Source of the DNA: an uncultured Lachnospiraceae bacterium
GTDB taxonomy: Bacteria > Bacillota > Clostridia > Lachnospirales > Lachnospiraceae
Direction of reading: 5' to 3'
Assembly (NCBI GenBank): GCA_944383545.1
Contig: CALWPY010000002.1
Location: 186,001-250,000, forward strand
Length of the DNA stretch: 64,000 bases
Below are positions 27,019 to 34,884 of this stretch, piece by piece. A program made the translations under genes and the position numbers. The first letter of the stretch is position 1, and each line of letters begins with the position of its first letter. The notes under the pieces are model-generated. The model was not told the DNA's origin. It worked only from the letters and a program-made list of their open reading frames with translations, and made no database searches.

Positions 27019-28061
27019 TAAGCCTTAACCTTTGTCCAAAGGTCTGCAAAATACTGCTTTGTCTCAGTATCCTGATATTCAAACACTTCGTTATTCGGAT
27101 TTCCCATGGTCGGTGTATACGCGTCAATTCCTGCATATTCACCGTCTTTTAATTTATTATATGCCTCTGTTACAGGGGTGGTATATCCAACCTCAAGTGA
27201 ATTTGCATATGCGTTATCAGGGTCAAGCATGAAATTCATATAAGCGTGAGCAAGCTCGGTATCCTCGCAGTTTTTGGTAATAACCATTGCATCCTGCCAT
27301 TCATTAGTTTCTTCCGGCTCAAAATATCTCATGTTTTCATTTTCTGACATGATATAAGCGCCGTCACCCGAATAAACAACTGCCATTGCTTTGTTGCCTG
27401 AAATCATGTTGTCTATTACGTCATCACCTGCATAAACAGGATTCATGGTATCTCTCTGATTAATAAGCCATTCATATGCTTCATCAATTTCAGCCCTGTC
27501 CGTTGTATTCATGGAATAGCCCAGAGCCTTTAATGCTATCATAAATGAATCTCTCTCTGAATCATACATATATATATTTCCCGCATACTTTGTATTTCTC
27601 AATATTTCCCAGCCTGCGTCAAAGTCTGCTTCATCAACCACCGTGGAATCATACACTATTCCGACTGTTCCGCAGAAGAAAGGCACTGAATACTGATTAC
27701 CCGGGTCAAAAGGCATGTCGAGCACTTCCTCTGAAAGTCCGTCTGCATTGGTAAGAAGTGACCAGTCAACCTCCTGAAGATAATCTTCTTTGATAAGCCT
27801 CTCTATCATATAGTCTGAAGGCACCAGAATGTCATACTCTTCACCGCTCTGAAGCTTTGTATACATGGTTTCGTTGGAATCATAAGTTTCATAGATAACT
27901 TCACAGTCATACATTTCTTCAAATTCATCAAGTAAATCCATATCCAGATATTCACCCCAGCTGTAAACCTTCAAAGTCCTGTCACTGCCCCCTGAGCCAC
28001 AACCGCTCAAAACAGAAAGCATAAGCACGGCACACATTAAAACACAAGTAAATTTTTTCAT
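27015..28061 (-). CDS. potD: Spermidine/putrescine ABC transporter substrate-binding lipoprotein
   Basis: A 348-residue lipoprotein with a signal peptide and lipobox LSGCGSGGSD (Cys near 21). The mature part is the PotD/PotF fold: LKVYSWGEYLDMDLLDEFEE, then YDILVPSDYMIERL, and the acidic-aromatic ligand pocket elements GTVGIVYDS and YSGDGAYI. It captures polyamines outside the membrane for PotBC. It is last in the XRE-potA-potB-potC-potD operon, 23 bases after potC, with a strong TAAGGAGG site. Whether spermidine or putrescine is preferred is not clear. Confidence 0.92.
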   Translation of the reverse strand: MKKFTCVLMCAVLMLSVLSGCGSGGSDRTLKVYSWGEYLDMDLLDEFEEMYDCEVIYETYDSNETMYTKLQSGEEYDILVPSDYMIERLIKEDYLQEVDWSLLTNADGLSEEVLDMPFDPGNQYSVPFFCGTVGIVYDSTVVDEADFDAGWEILRNTKYAGNIYMYDSERDSFMIALKALGYSMNTTDRAEIDEAYEWLINQRDTMNPVYAGDDVIDNMISGNKAMAVVYSGDGAYIMSENENMRYFEPEETNEWQDAMVITKNCEDTELAHAYMNFMLDPDNAYANSLEVGYTTPVTEAYNKLKDGEYAGIDAYTPTMGNPNNEVFEYQDTETKQYFADLWTKVKAY

Positions 28062-28084
28062 GATTTTCCTCCTTAAAATAAGCT

Positions 28085-28897
28085 TTAATTGTTCAGGCTT
28101 TTATCCATTTTCCTCTTTGAGCGTCTCTTCACTAACGCAGGAACAGTATTTACCAGTATAAGCGTTATGATTATAACCAGTATAACTAAAGTAGACAGCG
28201 CATTGATAGTAGGATTTGTCCTTTTTGTCATATTGTAAACAATAATCGATATATTCTGTACTCCGTTTCCGGTTACAAAATATGATATTACAAAGTCATC
28301 AAATGACATCGTAAATGAAAGAAGTATTCCTGCATATATCCCCTCCTTTAACATCGGAAGAATGACCTTGGTAAGCGCCTGAAACGGCGTTGCTCCCAAA
28401 TCCATTGCGGCATTTGCAAGATTCGGGTCCAGATTTCTTACCTTCGGATATACACTCGTAATAACATACGGCGTACAAAATGCAATATGTGCAAGAAGCA
28501 TTGTGAGATAGCCTTTTTCCATCTTAATTGATGAAAAAAGTATCATCAGTCCGATTGCCGTAACAATATCGGGATTCATTATCGGAATATTATTTATATT
28601 TAAAACAAGGTCTTTAATTATTTTTCTGTTTTTTGAAAGACCTATCGCCGTAAGCGTCCCCAGTATGGTTGCAGCTATTGTTGCAAAAATGGCTACTGTA
28701 ACAGATACATATACAGCCTCCATTATGGAATTACTGGATATCAGTTCCTCATACCATTTTAAAGAAAATCCCGAAAACTTTGTCAGTGATTTAGATGAGT
28801 TAAATGAGAAAAACATCGTAACCACTATCGGTATATAAAAGAAGAGGAAACATATTGTTATATAAACTATTGAAAAAGCTTTACCTTTTTTCTTCAT
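28085..28897 (-). CDS. potC: Spermidine/putrescine ABC transporter permease PotC
   Basis: The 270-residue inner-membrane permease has six membrane helices and the EAA loop AAMDLGATPFQALTKVILPM that docks with the ATPase. The N-terminal FFYIPIVVTMFFSFNSSKSL matches PotC. GAGGAGGAGTAGCA precedes the ATG, two bases after the potB stop. With PotB it forms the channel of the polyamine importer. Confidence 0.94.
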   Translation of the reverse strand: MKKKGKAFSIVYITICFLFFYIPIVVTMFFSFNSSKSLTKFSGFSLKWYEELISSNSIMEAVYVSVTVAIFATIAATILGTLTAIGLSKNRKIIKDLVLNINNIPIMNPDIVTAIGLMILFSSIKMEKGYLTMLLAHIAFCTPYVITSVYPKVRNLDPNLANAAMDLGATPFQALTKVILPMLKEGIYAGILLSFTMSFDDFVISYFVTGNGVQNISIIVYNMTKRTNPTINALSTLVILVIIITLILVNTVPALVKRRSKRKMDKSLNN

Positions 28898-28899
28898 TG

Positions 28900-29727
28900 C
28901 TACTCCTCCTCTGTATCTTCACGGTCCGCACGCTTCATAAGAGAAATTGCAATAAGTATTACTGCTGCAAGAAGCAGTGATATTGCACTTCCGAAGTTCC
29001 AGTCTCCCACTGATATGAACTGATTTTCAATCAGATTTCCGATAAGCATATACTGACCTCCGCCCAGAAGCTTTGGTATAACGAAGGTTGAAATGGAAAG
29101 CAGGAATGTCATTATAATTCCGTTTAGCACTCCCGGAATGGAAAGCTTAAAAGTAACCTTCCAGAAAGTATGGAATCTGTCAGCCCCTAAATCCATTGCA
29201 GCTTCTATAAGCGAATTATCAATTTTACATAACGAGGTATGAATAGGAATGACCATAAAAGGAAGCAGGTCACTCACAAGCCCTATTATTACTGCAAAAT
29301 CGGTATACATCATAGGGACTGAATCAAAGCCGAGTTTATTTAACATCGTATTTATTATTCCGTTATCTGACAGCAGGCTTATCCATGCATATGTCCTGAG
29401 CAGAGTATTTATCCACATTGGTATCGTAACCAGAAGAATAAGTATGTTCTGCGCCTTTTCGCTGAATTTTGATATGATATAAGCCAACGTATATCCAAGC
29501 AGAAGACATATTACAACTGTTATTACACCCAGTCTGAAAGACTTAGTAAATACTGACAGATAAATAGGCTCTGCTATCTTTTTAAAATTATCAAGAGTAA
29601 ACTGAATGTTTACAAGGTCATTTCCTCCCGTTGTTACCGAATATAGCACGATAAGCAAAAGGGGAATTATAATAATTGCTACTGCCCAGATTATATAAGG
29701 TCTTGCAAGTTTGGTAAAATGTCTCAT
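28900..29727 (-). CDS. potB: Spermidine/putrescine ABC transporter permease PotB
   Basis: The 275-residue permease has six membrane helices, a long first periplasmic-type loop, and the EAA loop AAMDLGADRFHTFWKVTFKL. The ATG at 29727 was chosen: GGGAG, formed by the end of potA, lies eight bases upstream. A TTG five codons earlier would overlap potA. It partners PotC. Confidence 0.93.
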   Translation of the reverse strand: MRHFTKLARPYIIWAVAIIIIPLLLIVLYSVTTGGNDLVNIQFTLDNFKKIAEPIYLSVFTKSFRLGVITVVICLLLGYTLAYIISKFSEKAQNILILLVTIPMWINTLLRTYAWISLLSDNGIINTMLNKLGFDSVPMMYTDFAVIIGLVSDLLPFMVIPIHTSLCKIDNSLIEAAMDLGADRFHTFWKVTFKLSIPGVLNGIIMTFLLSISTFVIPKLLGGGQYMLIGNLIENQFISVGDWNFGSAISLLLAAVILIAISLMKRADREDTEEE

Positions 29728-29732
29728 TTTTT

Positions 29733-30782
29733 CTACTCCCAATCCATCCTGTACATAACATGAATATCATCCGGTCCGAATGTAAGTCCCACCTCGAGTC
29801 CCGGCTCGAAATAATCCGTTGTGTGTATCAGATAATCTCTCTTTTCTGTTTCTACTACAATTTCATGGTGAACACCCTTAAACACAATGGATTTTACAAC
29901 TCCTTTTAACCTTGCATCCTCATGTTTTACTATATCGATATCCTCCGGTCTTATTACTACCTCTACATCCTCGTTTTCCTTGAAGCCCTTATCGACACAG
30001 TCAAATTGTATACCGTCAAATTCCACCAGAAGGTCCTTTATCATTACTGCTTCTATTATGTTTGACTCTCCTATAAAGCTTGCAACGAAACGGTTTTCAG
30101 GCTCATTATAGATATCCTCGGGTGTTCCTACCTGCTGAATTATCCCTTCATTCATTACAACCACGGTATCTGACATGGAAAGTGCCTCTTCCTGGTCATG
30201 AGTTACAAATATAAAAGTAATTCCAACTTCTTTCTGAATCTTTTTAAGCTCAATCTGCATCTCTTTACGAAGCTTTGCATCAAGGGCTCCAAGAGGCTCA
30301 TCCAAGAGCAGTACCTTTGGCTCATTTACAAGCGCCCTTGCAATGGCAACTCTCTGCTGCTGTCCGCCTGAAAGGCTTGAAACATCTCTTTTCTCAAATC
30401 CTGAAAGTCCAACCAGTTTAAGAACTTCCGTAACCTTATGCTCTATAATCTTTTTATCTGTTTTTTTAATTTTCAAACCAAACGCAACATTGTCATATAC
30501 ATTTAAGAATGGAAAAAGTGCGTATTTCTGAAATACAGTATTAACTTCCCTCTTATATGGAGGAATTTTTGAAATATCCACTCCGTCAAAAAGTACTTCA
30601 CCACTGCTCGGGTCATCAAAACCGGCTATAATCCTTAAGGTTGTGGTCTTTCCGCATCCTGACGGGCCAAGTAAAGTAAGAAATTCATTTTCATAGAATT
30701 TCAGGTCTATTCCCTTTAAAACCTGCTGTTCGCCAAAGGTTTTCGTAAGGCCTTTAAGTTCAATAATTACCTTTTCGCTCAT
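29733..30782 (-). CDS. potA: Spermidine/putrescine ABC transporter ATP-binding protein
   Basis: The 349-residue ATPase has Walker [13 protein letters not shown], signature [15 protein letters not shown], Walker [13 protein letters not shown], switch [14 protein letters not shown], and a C-terminal TOBE regulatory domain (about 240-349, [11 protein letters not shown]). This is the PotA architecture. It drives polyamine uptake through PotBC. It follows the XRE-cupin regulator gene by 46 bases and is read from the promoter at 31469-31496. Confidence 0.95.
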   Translation of the reverse strand: MSEKVIIELKGLTKTFGEQQVLKGIDLKFYENEFLTLLGPSGCGKTTTLRIIAGFDDPSSGEVLFDGVDISKIPPYKREVNTVFQKYALFPFLNVYDNVAFGLKIKKTDKKIIEHKVTEVLKLVGLSGFEKRDVSSLSGGQQQRVAIARALVNEPKVLLLDEPLGALDAKLRKEMQIELKKIQKEVGITFIFVTHDQEEALSMSDTVVVMNEGIIQQVGTPEDIYNEPENRFVASFIGESNIIEAVMIKDLLVEFDGIQFDCVDKGFKENEDVEVVIRPEDIDIVKHEDARLKGVVKSIVFKGVHHEIVVETEKRDYLIHTTDYFEPGLEVGLTFGPDDIHVMYRMDWE

Positions 30783-30828
30783 TTTGACTTCTTTTCCTCC
30801 ATAAATTATTAATAATCATTTGTATCAA

Positions 30829-31362
30829 TTAAAAGCTTGGCGGCGAGCTGACCCATATTATTTTTGCTCCGCTTTTTGAAGTAATATAATGCTTATATTT
30901 AGGAACAAAGTAAAACGACTCATTTTTCTTTGCCTTGAATACCCTGCCTCCCAGATGTATCTCTATACTTCCCGAAAGGACATATCCGAACTCTTCTCCT
31001 TCATGAGGATTATCGGGATATGTGCTGCCGTTTTCTTCTATCGTAAGCAGTATGGGCTCCATGATGTTTTTTTGTGCATTGGGTATTATCCACTCTATTG
31101 TATTTTTTAGCTCTGCATCTGTCTTTTCAAAATAATCGGTCTTTTTAAATACTACCTGACTGTCGTCTTCATCACTGAAAAACTCCTTAAGATTTGTTCC
31201 CAGACACTGCAGAATGTCCATTAGTGTAGAAATTGACGGGGATGTCAAATCTCTTTCCACCTGTGATATAAAGCCCTTGGAAAGCTCTGCCCTGTCAGCA
31301 AGCTCCTCCTGGGTAAGCCCCTTTATCACACGGAGTTCTTTAATTTTTTTACCAATTTCCAT
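30829..31362 (-). CDS. XRE-cupin transcriptional regulator of the pot operon
   Basis: The 177-residue protein has an N-terminal helix-turn-helix (residues 5-60, GLTQEELADRAELSKGFISQ) and a C-terminal cupin domain (about 105-175, HEGEEFGYVLSGSIEIHLGG with the cupin His and Glu). This is the PuuR-like design found at polyamine loci, where the cupin binds the ligand. As first gene of the pot operon it probably autoregulates. A candidate site, the palindrome AACTT-C-AAGTT (31433-31443), lies just downstream of the -10 box. Confidence 0.9.
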   Translation of the reverse strand: MEIGKKIKELRVIKGLTQEELADRAELSKGFISQVERDLTSPSISTLMDILQCLGTNLKEFFSDEDDSQVVFKKTDYFEKTDAELKNTIEWIIPNAQKNIMEPILLTIEENGSTYPDNPHEGEEFGYVLSGSIEIHLGGRVFKAKKNESFYFVPKYKHYITSKSGAKIIWVSSPPSF

Positions 31363-31432
31363 ATTTTTTCACCTTCGTCCTGAAACACTTGCAAAATAAG
31401 GATTTTATCAAATTTTGCGTAATGTATTTCTA

Positions 31433-31443
31433 AACTTCAAGTT
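31433..31443. promoter_or_regulatory. Possible operator of the XRE-cupin regulator
   Basis: An 11-bp perfect palindrome (AACTT-C-AAGTT) sits between the -10 box and the regulator start codon, where repressor binding would block transcription. The assignment is by position only. Confidence 0.35.
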
Positions 31444-31468
31444 CACTTTTACTAAACAAACAAGGTCT

Positions 31469-31496
31469 ATTATACATATTTTTACATATACGTCAA
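31469..31496 (-). promoter_or_regulatory. Promoter of the XRE-potABCD operon
   Basis: The minus strand has TTGACG, a 16-base spacer and TATAAT, about 107 bases before the regulator ATG. Confidence 0.75.
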
Positions 31497-31541
31497 GATG
31501 TTTTTATAAAATTATATTTTTTCATTTGATTTTATAAAAAA

Positions 31542-31625
31542 CAACTGAATGTATAATTGTTTCCGGGAACTGTTTGACGATGAAGCCGGAGTTCCGAAGG
31601 GAAAAAATAATTATACATTCAGTTG
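31542..31625 (-). terminator. Long inverted-repeat hairpin, probable terminator of the SDR gene
   Basis: Perfect 17-bp arms (CAACTGAATGTATAATT / AATTATACATTCAGTTG) enclose a 50-base loop with its own GGAACT / AGTTCC pairing. On the minus strand the stem is followed by TTTTTT, 57 bases after the SDR stop. The arms and size are also compatible with a small palindromic mobile element. Confidence 0.65.
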
Positions 31626-31682
31626 CTGTTTATCAGACCTTCTTCAGATGTTAGCTAAGGTTTAAAATATCATATTCAAATT

Positions 31683-32459
31683 TTACAGGCTGGTATATCC
31701 GCCATCCACAGGCATTATAACACCATTTACATATGAGCTTGCAGTTGAAGAAAGGAAAATCACAGCACTGTCAAGCTCTCCTTCTTCACCGTAACGTGAA
31801 AGCGGAATCATGGTTTTTGCATATTCCTTGAAGAAATCACTGTTTAATGTTTCCTCTGTAAGCGGTGTATAGAAATATCCCGGACAGATTGCATTCACCG
31901 TAATTCCTTTTTCTCCCCACTCACATGCAAGTGCCCTTGTAAGATTTACTACACCGCCCTTTGCTGCATGATATGGAGAAGAAGGTGCAATCTTATTTCC
32001 TACCAGACCATACATGGATGATATATTAATAATGCGGCCATATCCTGCCGGTATCATTGCCTGCTTTGCAACTTCACGGGCCATTTTAAATGTTCCGAAT
32101 AAATCTATGTTCATTTCATTTGCAAACTGCTCGTCCGTAATATCTTCTGCAGGAGCAACCGCACCTGTTCCCGCGTTATTAACCAGTATATCAATACGTC
32201 CGAAATGGTCCATAACAGTTTTTACTGCCTCTTTTACCTTTTCTGTATCCGTAATGTCGCATGAAACCGGAAGAGTTTTTACACCATAGGTTTCTGAAAT
32301 TTCTTTTGCCACCTGTTCAATCAGATTCTGTCTGCGGGCAAGAGCCACTATATTTGCGCCCTGATTTGCAAGTGCTTTTGCCATCTGTACTCCAAGTCCT
32401 GTTGAACATCCTGTTACAACCGCAACCTGTCCGGTTAAATCAAAATAATTCTTTACCAT
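31683..32459 (-). CDS. SDR-family NAD(P)-dependent oxidoreductase
   Basis: The 258-residue protein is a classical short-chain dehydrogenase: nucleotide-binding TGCSTGLG, structural NNAG, catalytic Ser in INISSMYG, Tyr and Lys in YHAAKGG, and C-terminal PVDGGYTS. It most resembles gluconate 5-dehydrogenase or 3-oxoacyl-ACP reductase type enzymes; the substrate cannot be fixed. The ATG lies eight bases after AGGGAGG; an upstream ATG was rejected because it precedes that site. It is monocistronic with its own promoter. Confidence 0.88.
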   Translation of the reverse strand: MVKNYFDLTGQVAVVTGCSTGLGVQMAKALANQGANIVALARRQNLIEQVAKEISETYGVKTLPVSCDITDTEKVKEAVKTVMDHFGRIDILVNNAGTGAVAPAEDITDEQFANEMNIDLFGTFKMAREVAKQAMIPAGYGRIINISSMYGLVGNKIAPSSPYHAAKGGVVNLTRALACEWGEKGITVNAICPGYFYTPLTEETLNSDFFKEYAKTMIPLSRYGEEGELDSAVIFLSSTASSYVNGVIMPVDGGYTSL

Positions 32460-32522
32460 GTAATTATCCTCCCTAATCATTAAAATTTTAAAATACGGAG
32501 TTTTTTCTCCTTACATAGTAAA

Positions 32523-32551
32523 ATTATAAGATAATGCAATCCTTTTTTCAA
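32523..32551 (-). promoter_or_regulatory. Promoter of the SDR gene
   Basis: The minus strand has TTGAAA, a 17-base spacer and TATAAT, 64 bases before the ATG. Confidence 0.75.
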
Positions 32552-32563
32552 TAGACAAAAAAA

Positions 32564-32590
32564 TAAGAACACCATATAACAGCGTTCTTA
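32564..32590 (-). terminator. Terminator of the tRNA-Val/tRNA-Met transcript
   Basis: A 9-bp stem (TAAGAACGC with GTGTTCTTA, one G-U pair) is followed on the minus strand by TTTTTTTG, just after tRNA-Met. Confidence 0.8.
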
Positions 32591-32603
32591 ATCTTTATTA
32601 AAG

Positions 32604-32677
32604 TAGCGGGAGGGGGATTTGAACCCTCGACACTACGGGTATGAACCGTATGCTCTAGCCAACTGAGCTATCCCGCC
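32604..32677 (-). tRNA. tRNA-Met (CAT)
   Basis: Cloverleaf with acceptor GGCGGGA / TCCCGCT (first pair G-U), anticodon loop TTCATAC and T-loop TTCAAAT. The 1-72 pair is not the C-A mismatch of initiators, so elongator Met is likely; a lysidine-modified Ile tRNA cannot be excluded. CCA is not encoded. Confidence 0.88.
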
Positions 32678-32682
32678 AAAAA

Positions 32683-32755
32683 TGGAACCTACAGGGCTCG
32701 AACCTGTGACCCTCTGCTTGTAAGGCAGATGCTCTCCCAGCTGAGCTAAGATTCC
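32683..32755 (-). tRNA. tRNA-Val (TAC)
   Basis: Cloverleaf with acceptor GGAATCT / AGGTTCC, anticodon stem CTGCC / AGCAG region with loop CTTACAA, and T-loop TTCGAGC. It lies five bases upstream of tRNA-Met. CCA is not encoded. Confidence 0.93.
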
Positions 32756-32780
32756 ATTCGTGTTTTTCAGCACTTTTCCA

Positions 32781-32809
32781 ATTATAATGGCAGCGGTAAT
32801 AAATGTCAA
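32781..32809 (-). promoter_or_regulatory. Promoter of tRNA-Val/tRNA-Met
   Basis: A perfect TTGACA, 17-base spacer, TATAAT on the minus strand, ending 26 bases before tRNA-Val. Confidence 0.85.
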
Positions 32810-32836
32810 GGATTTTTTTACAGTTTTTTACCATAA

Positions 32837-33793
32837 CTAAATATAACCTAAAGTCCTGAGTATAAAAATCCATGCCGTAAGTGTTACGGAAGAGACAAGA
32901 GTCGTAATTACAACTATATTTGATGCAAGCACCCCGTCATTTTTCATGTTCTTTGCCATGATATAAGAGCTTACGGTTGTCGGAGATGCAAGCATTATAA
33001 GTATTGCCACAATTTCACTGGGTTTAAACTCTAAATAACATGCCAGAGGCAAAAATACGGCAGGAAGTGCAACAAGCTTGATAAATGAGGCTGATAACGC
33101 CGGTTTAAGCCTTGTAAGCGCCTGCTTACCGTCAAATCCGCCTCCTATTGCGATAAGGGCAATCGGAGTAGCCGTCTGTGCCACATAATTAATTGTCCTC
33201 ATGGGAATTTCAGGTATATCTATATTAAGAATCGCAAAAGGTATACCGACAAATATACCTATAATTATTGGATTTTTTAAAATATTAATGCATGCCTTCT
33301 TAATACGTTTCCCCTTTTCCGAAAAATCATCCTGACCCTTATTTGCCGAAAATGTAAGTATTATAACGGAAAGCACATTAAAAAACGGTACGGCAGATAC
33401 TATCATAAGCGGAGCCATTCCCGCATTTCCGCATATGTTTTCTACAAACGCCACTCCGAGTATTGCCGCACTTCCTCTGGCTGCACCCTGAGCATAAGCT
33501 CCTACCATCGTTTTATCCTTAAGGGTTATTGCAGCAAATATCCAGACCAGTATAAACATTGCTATGGTTACGGACATACAGTATATTACAAACTTTATGT
33601 CCATATCATTTAGAATTTCAGATGTTGCAATATCCTTAAAAAGCATAACGGGAAGCGCAACGGAAAACACATACTTATTTGCAGTTTCCACAAATCCCTC
33701 TGTCAGAAATCCTATTCTTCTTAATATATATCCCAGGAGAATTACCAGAAAAATGGGGATGGTTACATTTACGCTGAAAATAAAATTGTCCAC
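32837..33793 (-). CDS. AEC family (auxin efflux carrier-like) transporter
   Basis: The 318-residue protein has ten membrane helices in two halves with AEC hallmarks: IPIFLVILLGYILRRIGFL, VFSVALPVMLFKDIA, QTATPIALIAIGGGF, and near the end LASPTTVSSYIMAKNM. Bacterial members export or import organic acids such as malate; the substrate is unknown. It lies between two tRNA groups, divergent from the plus-strand cluster. A dispersed repeat carrying an extended -10 motif sits 45 bases before the ATG and may provide its promoter. Confidence 0.88.
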   Translation of the reverse strand: MDNFIFSVNVTIPIFLVILLGYILRRIGFLTEGFVETANKYVFSVALPVMLFKDIATSEILNDMDIKFVIYCMSVTIAMFILVWIFAAITLKDKTMVGAYAQGAARGSAAILGVAFVENICGNAGMAPLMIVSAVPFFNVLSVIILTFSANKGQDDFSEKGKRIKKACINILKNPIIIGIFVGIPFAILNIDIPEIPMRTINYVAQTATPIALIAIGGGFDGKQALTRLKPALSASFIKLVALPAVFLPLACYLEFKPSEIVAILIMLASPTTVSSYIMAKNMKNDGVLASNIVVITTLVSSVTLTAWIFILRTLGYI

Positions 33794-33837
33794 TTCACAT
33801 AACGTCCTTTATACTTTTTTACACTTTAAACTACACC

Positions 33838-33928
33838 ATTATATCATGTTATCACCAATCCGAAGGATTGATGATGCACGCACAGCGCCATCGCGGAGCG
33901 ATTTAAATGCGCTGTGCTCATTATATCA
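33838..33928 (-). repeat. Dispersed hairpin repeat, copy 1, upstream of the AEC gene
   Basis: The 78-base core (33851-33928) matches copy 2 (47821-47898) at 76 positions. It holds a 9-bp stem GCACAGCGC / GCGCTGTGC enclosing ATCGC-GGA-GCGAT, and an 11-bp stem ATCACCAATCC / GGATTGATGAT with one G-U pair. ATTATATCA flanks it on both sides (33838-33846 and 33920-33928). On the minus strand this reads TGATATAAT, an extended -10 promoter motif pointing at the AEC gene. Confidence 0.85.
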
Positions 33929-34011
33929 CCTGATTACCCTTTTTTCCATAAATATACAAATTTTATCAAATCACCCTAATTACATTTTTTGAAATTTTTT
34001 AAAAAAAGTTG

Positions 34012-34040
34012 TTGACAGGACATAACCATTTATGTATAAT
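34012..34040 (+). promoter_or_regulatory. Promoter of the seven-tRNA cluster
   Basis: A perfect TTGACA, 17-base spacer, TATAAT on the plus strand, 75 bases before tRNA-Pro. Confidence 0.87.
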
Positions 34041-34115
34041 AGGTTTTGCGTCAGGCGAAAGGGCAACAAAAGCTCAAGAATTTCACATCTTGTATAGCCT
34101 GAAATTACTACTCTC

Positions 34116-34190
34116 CGGGGTGTGGCTCAGCTTGGCTAGAGCGCCTGATTTGGGATCAGGAGGTCGCAGGTTCGAATCCTGTCACCCCGA
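34116..34190 (+). tRNA. tRNA-Pro (TGG)
   Basis: Acceptor CGGGGTG / CACCCCG, anticodon loop TTTGGGA, T-loop TTCGAAT. First gene of the cluster. CCA is not encoded. Confidence 0.95.
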
Positions 34191-34230
34191 CTTGAAAATT
34201 TATTTTTCATAACACTAATTAGCATATTAT

Positions 34231-34301
34231 GCGGGTGTAGTTCAATGGTAGAACACTAGCCTTCCAAGCTAGATACGTGGGTTCGATTCCCATCACCCGC
34301 T
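34231..34301 (+). tRNA. tRNA-Gly (TCC)
   Basis: Acceptor GCGGGTG / CACCCGC, anticodon loop CTTCCAA, T-loop TTCGATT. CCA is not encoded. Confidence 0.95.
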
Positions 34302-34339
34302 TTTTATTTTCGCTATGTAGAATAGCGAAAATTTAAAAT

Positions 34340-34413
<74 letters not shown>

Positions 34414-34438
34414 TTTATTGTATTATACTTTATATTAT

Positions 34439-34513
34439 GGTGGGTATGGCGCAGTTGGCTAGCGCGCCAGATTGTGGCTCTGGAGGCCGAGGGTTCGAGT
34501 CCCTCTATCCACC
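34439..34513 (+). tRNA. tRNA-His (GTG)
   Basis: Acceptor GTGGGTA / TATCCAC, with an extra encoded G at -1 opposite C73, the His identity element. Anticodon loop TTGTGGC. Confidence 0.94.
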
Positions 34514-34541
34514 CTGTAGGTTTAAGTCTATACTTACCTAA

Positions 34542-34614
34542 TGGGCTATAGCCAAGCGGTAAGGCACAGGACTTTGACTCCTGCATCTCGTTGGTTCGAA
34601 TCCAACTAGCCCAG
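34542..34614 (+). tRNA. tRNA-Gln (TTG)
   Basis: Acceptor TGGGCTA / TAGCCCA with the U1-A72 pair typical of Gln, anticodon loop CTTTGAC, discriminator G. Confidence 0.95.
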
Positions 34615-34629
34615 TTTTATATTTAAAAT

Positions 34630-34702
34630 GGACCACTAGCTCAGTCGGTAGAGCACTTGACTTTTAATCAAGGTGTCGCGGGTTCGATTCCCGCGTGGTT
34701 CA
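34630..34702 (+). tRNA. tRNA-Lys (TTT)
   Basis: Acceptor GGACCAC / GTGGTTC (one G-U), anticodon loop CTTTTAA, T-stem GCGGG / CCCGC. Confidence 0.95.
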
Positions 34703-34712
34703 CTTTTTTTAT

Positions 34713-34793
34713 GCGGATGTGGCGGAATTGGCAGACGCGCTAGATTTAGGTTCTAGTGTCCATGACGTGCAGGTTCGATTCCTGTCATCCGCA
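34713..34793 (+). tRNA. tRNA-Leu (TAG)
   Basis: An 81-base tRNA with the long variable arm of class II, acceptor GCGGATG / CATCCGC, anticodon loop TTTAGGT. Last gene of the cluster. Confidence 0.95.
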
Positions 34794-34800
34794 TCATTGA

Positions 34801-34830
34801 AAATCAATCTGTTGATTGATTTATTTTTTT
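34801..34830 (+). terminator. Terminator of the tRNA cluster
   Basis: A 9-bp stem (AAATCAATC / GATTGATTT) followed by ATTTTTTT on plus, seven bases after tRNA-Leu. Confidence 0.85.
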
Positions 34831-34840
34831 GCTTAAAAAA

Positions 34841-34882
34841 GCACAGATTACCGCATCATAAATACAGTAATCTGTGCCTTTT
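34841..34882. terminator. Bidirectional terminator between tRNA cluster and sensor kinase
   Basis: A perfect 11-bp stem (GCACAGATTAC / GTAATCTGTGC) has CTTTTTC on plus and TTTTTT on minus. It backs up the tRNA terminator and ends the kinase operon. Confidence 0.85.
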
Positions 34883-34884
34883 TC

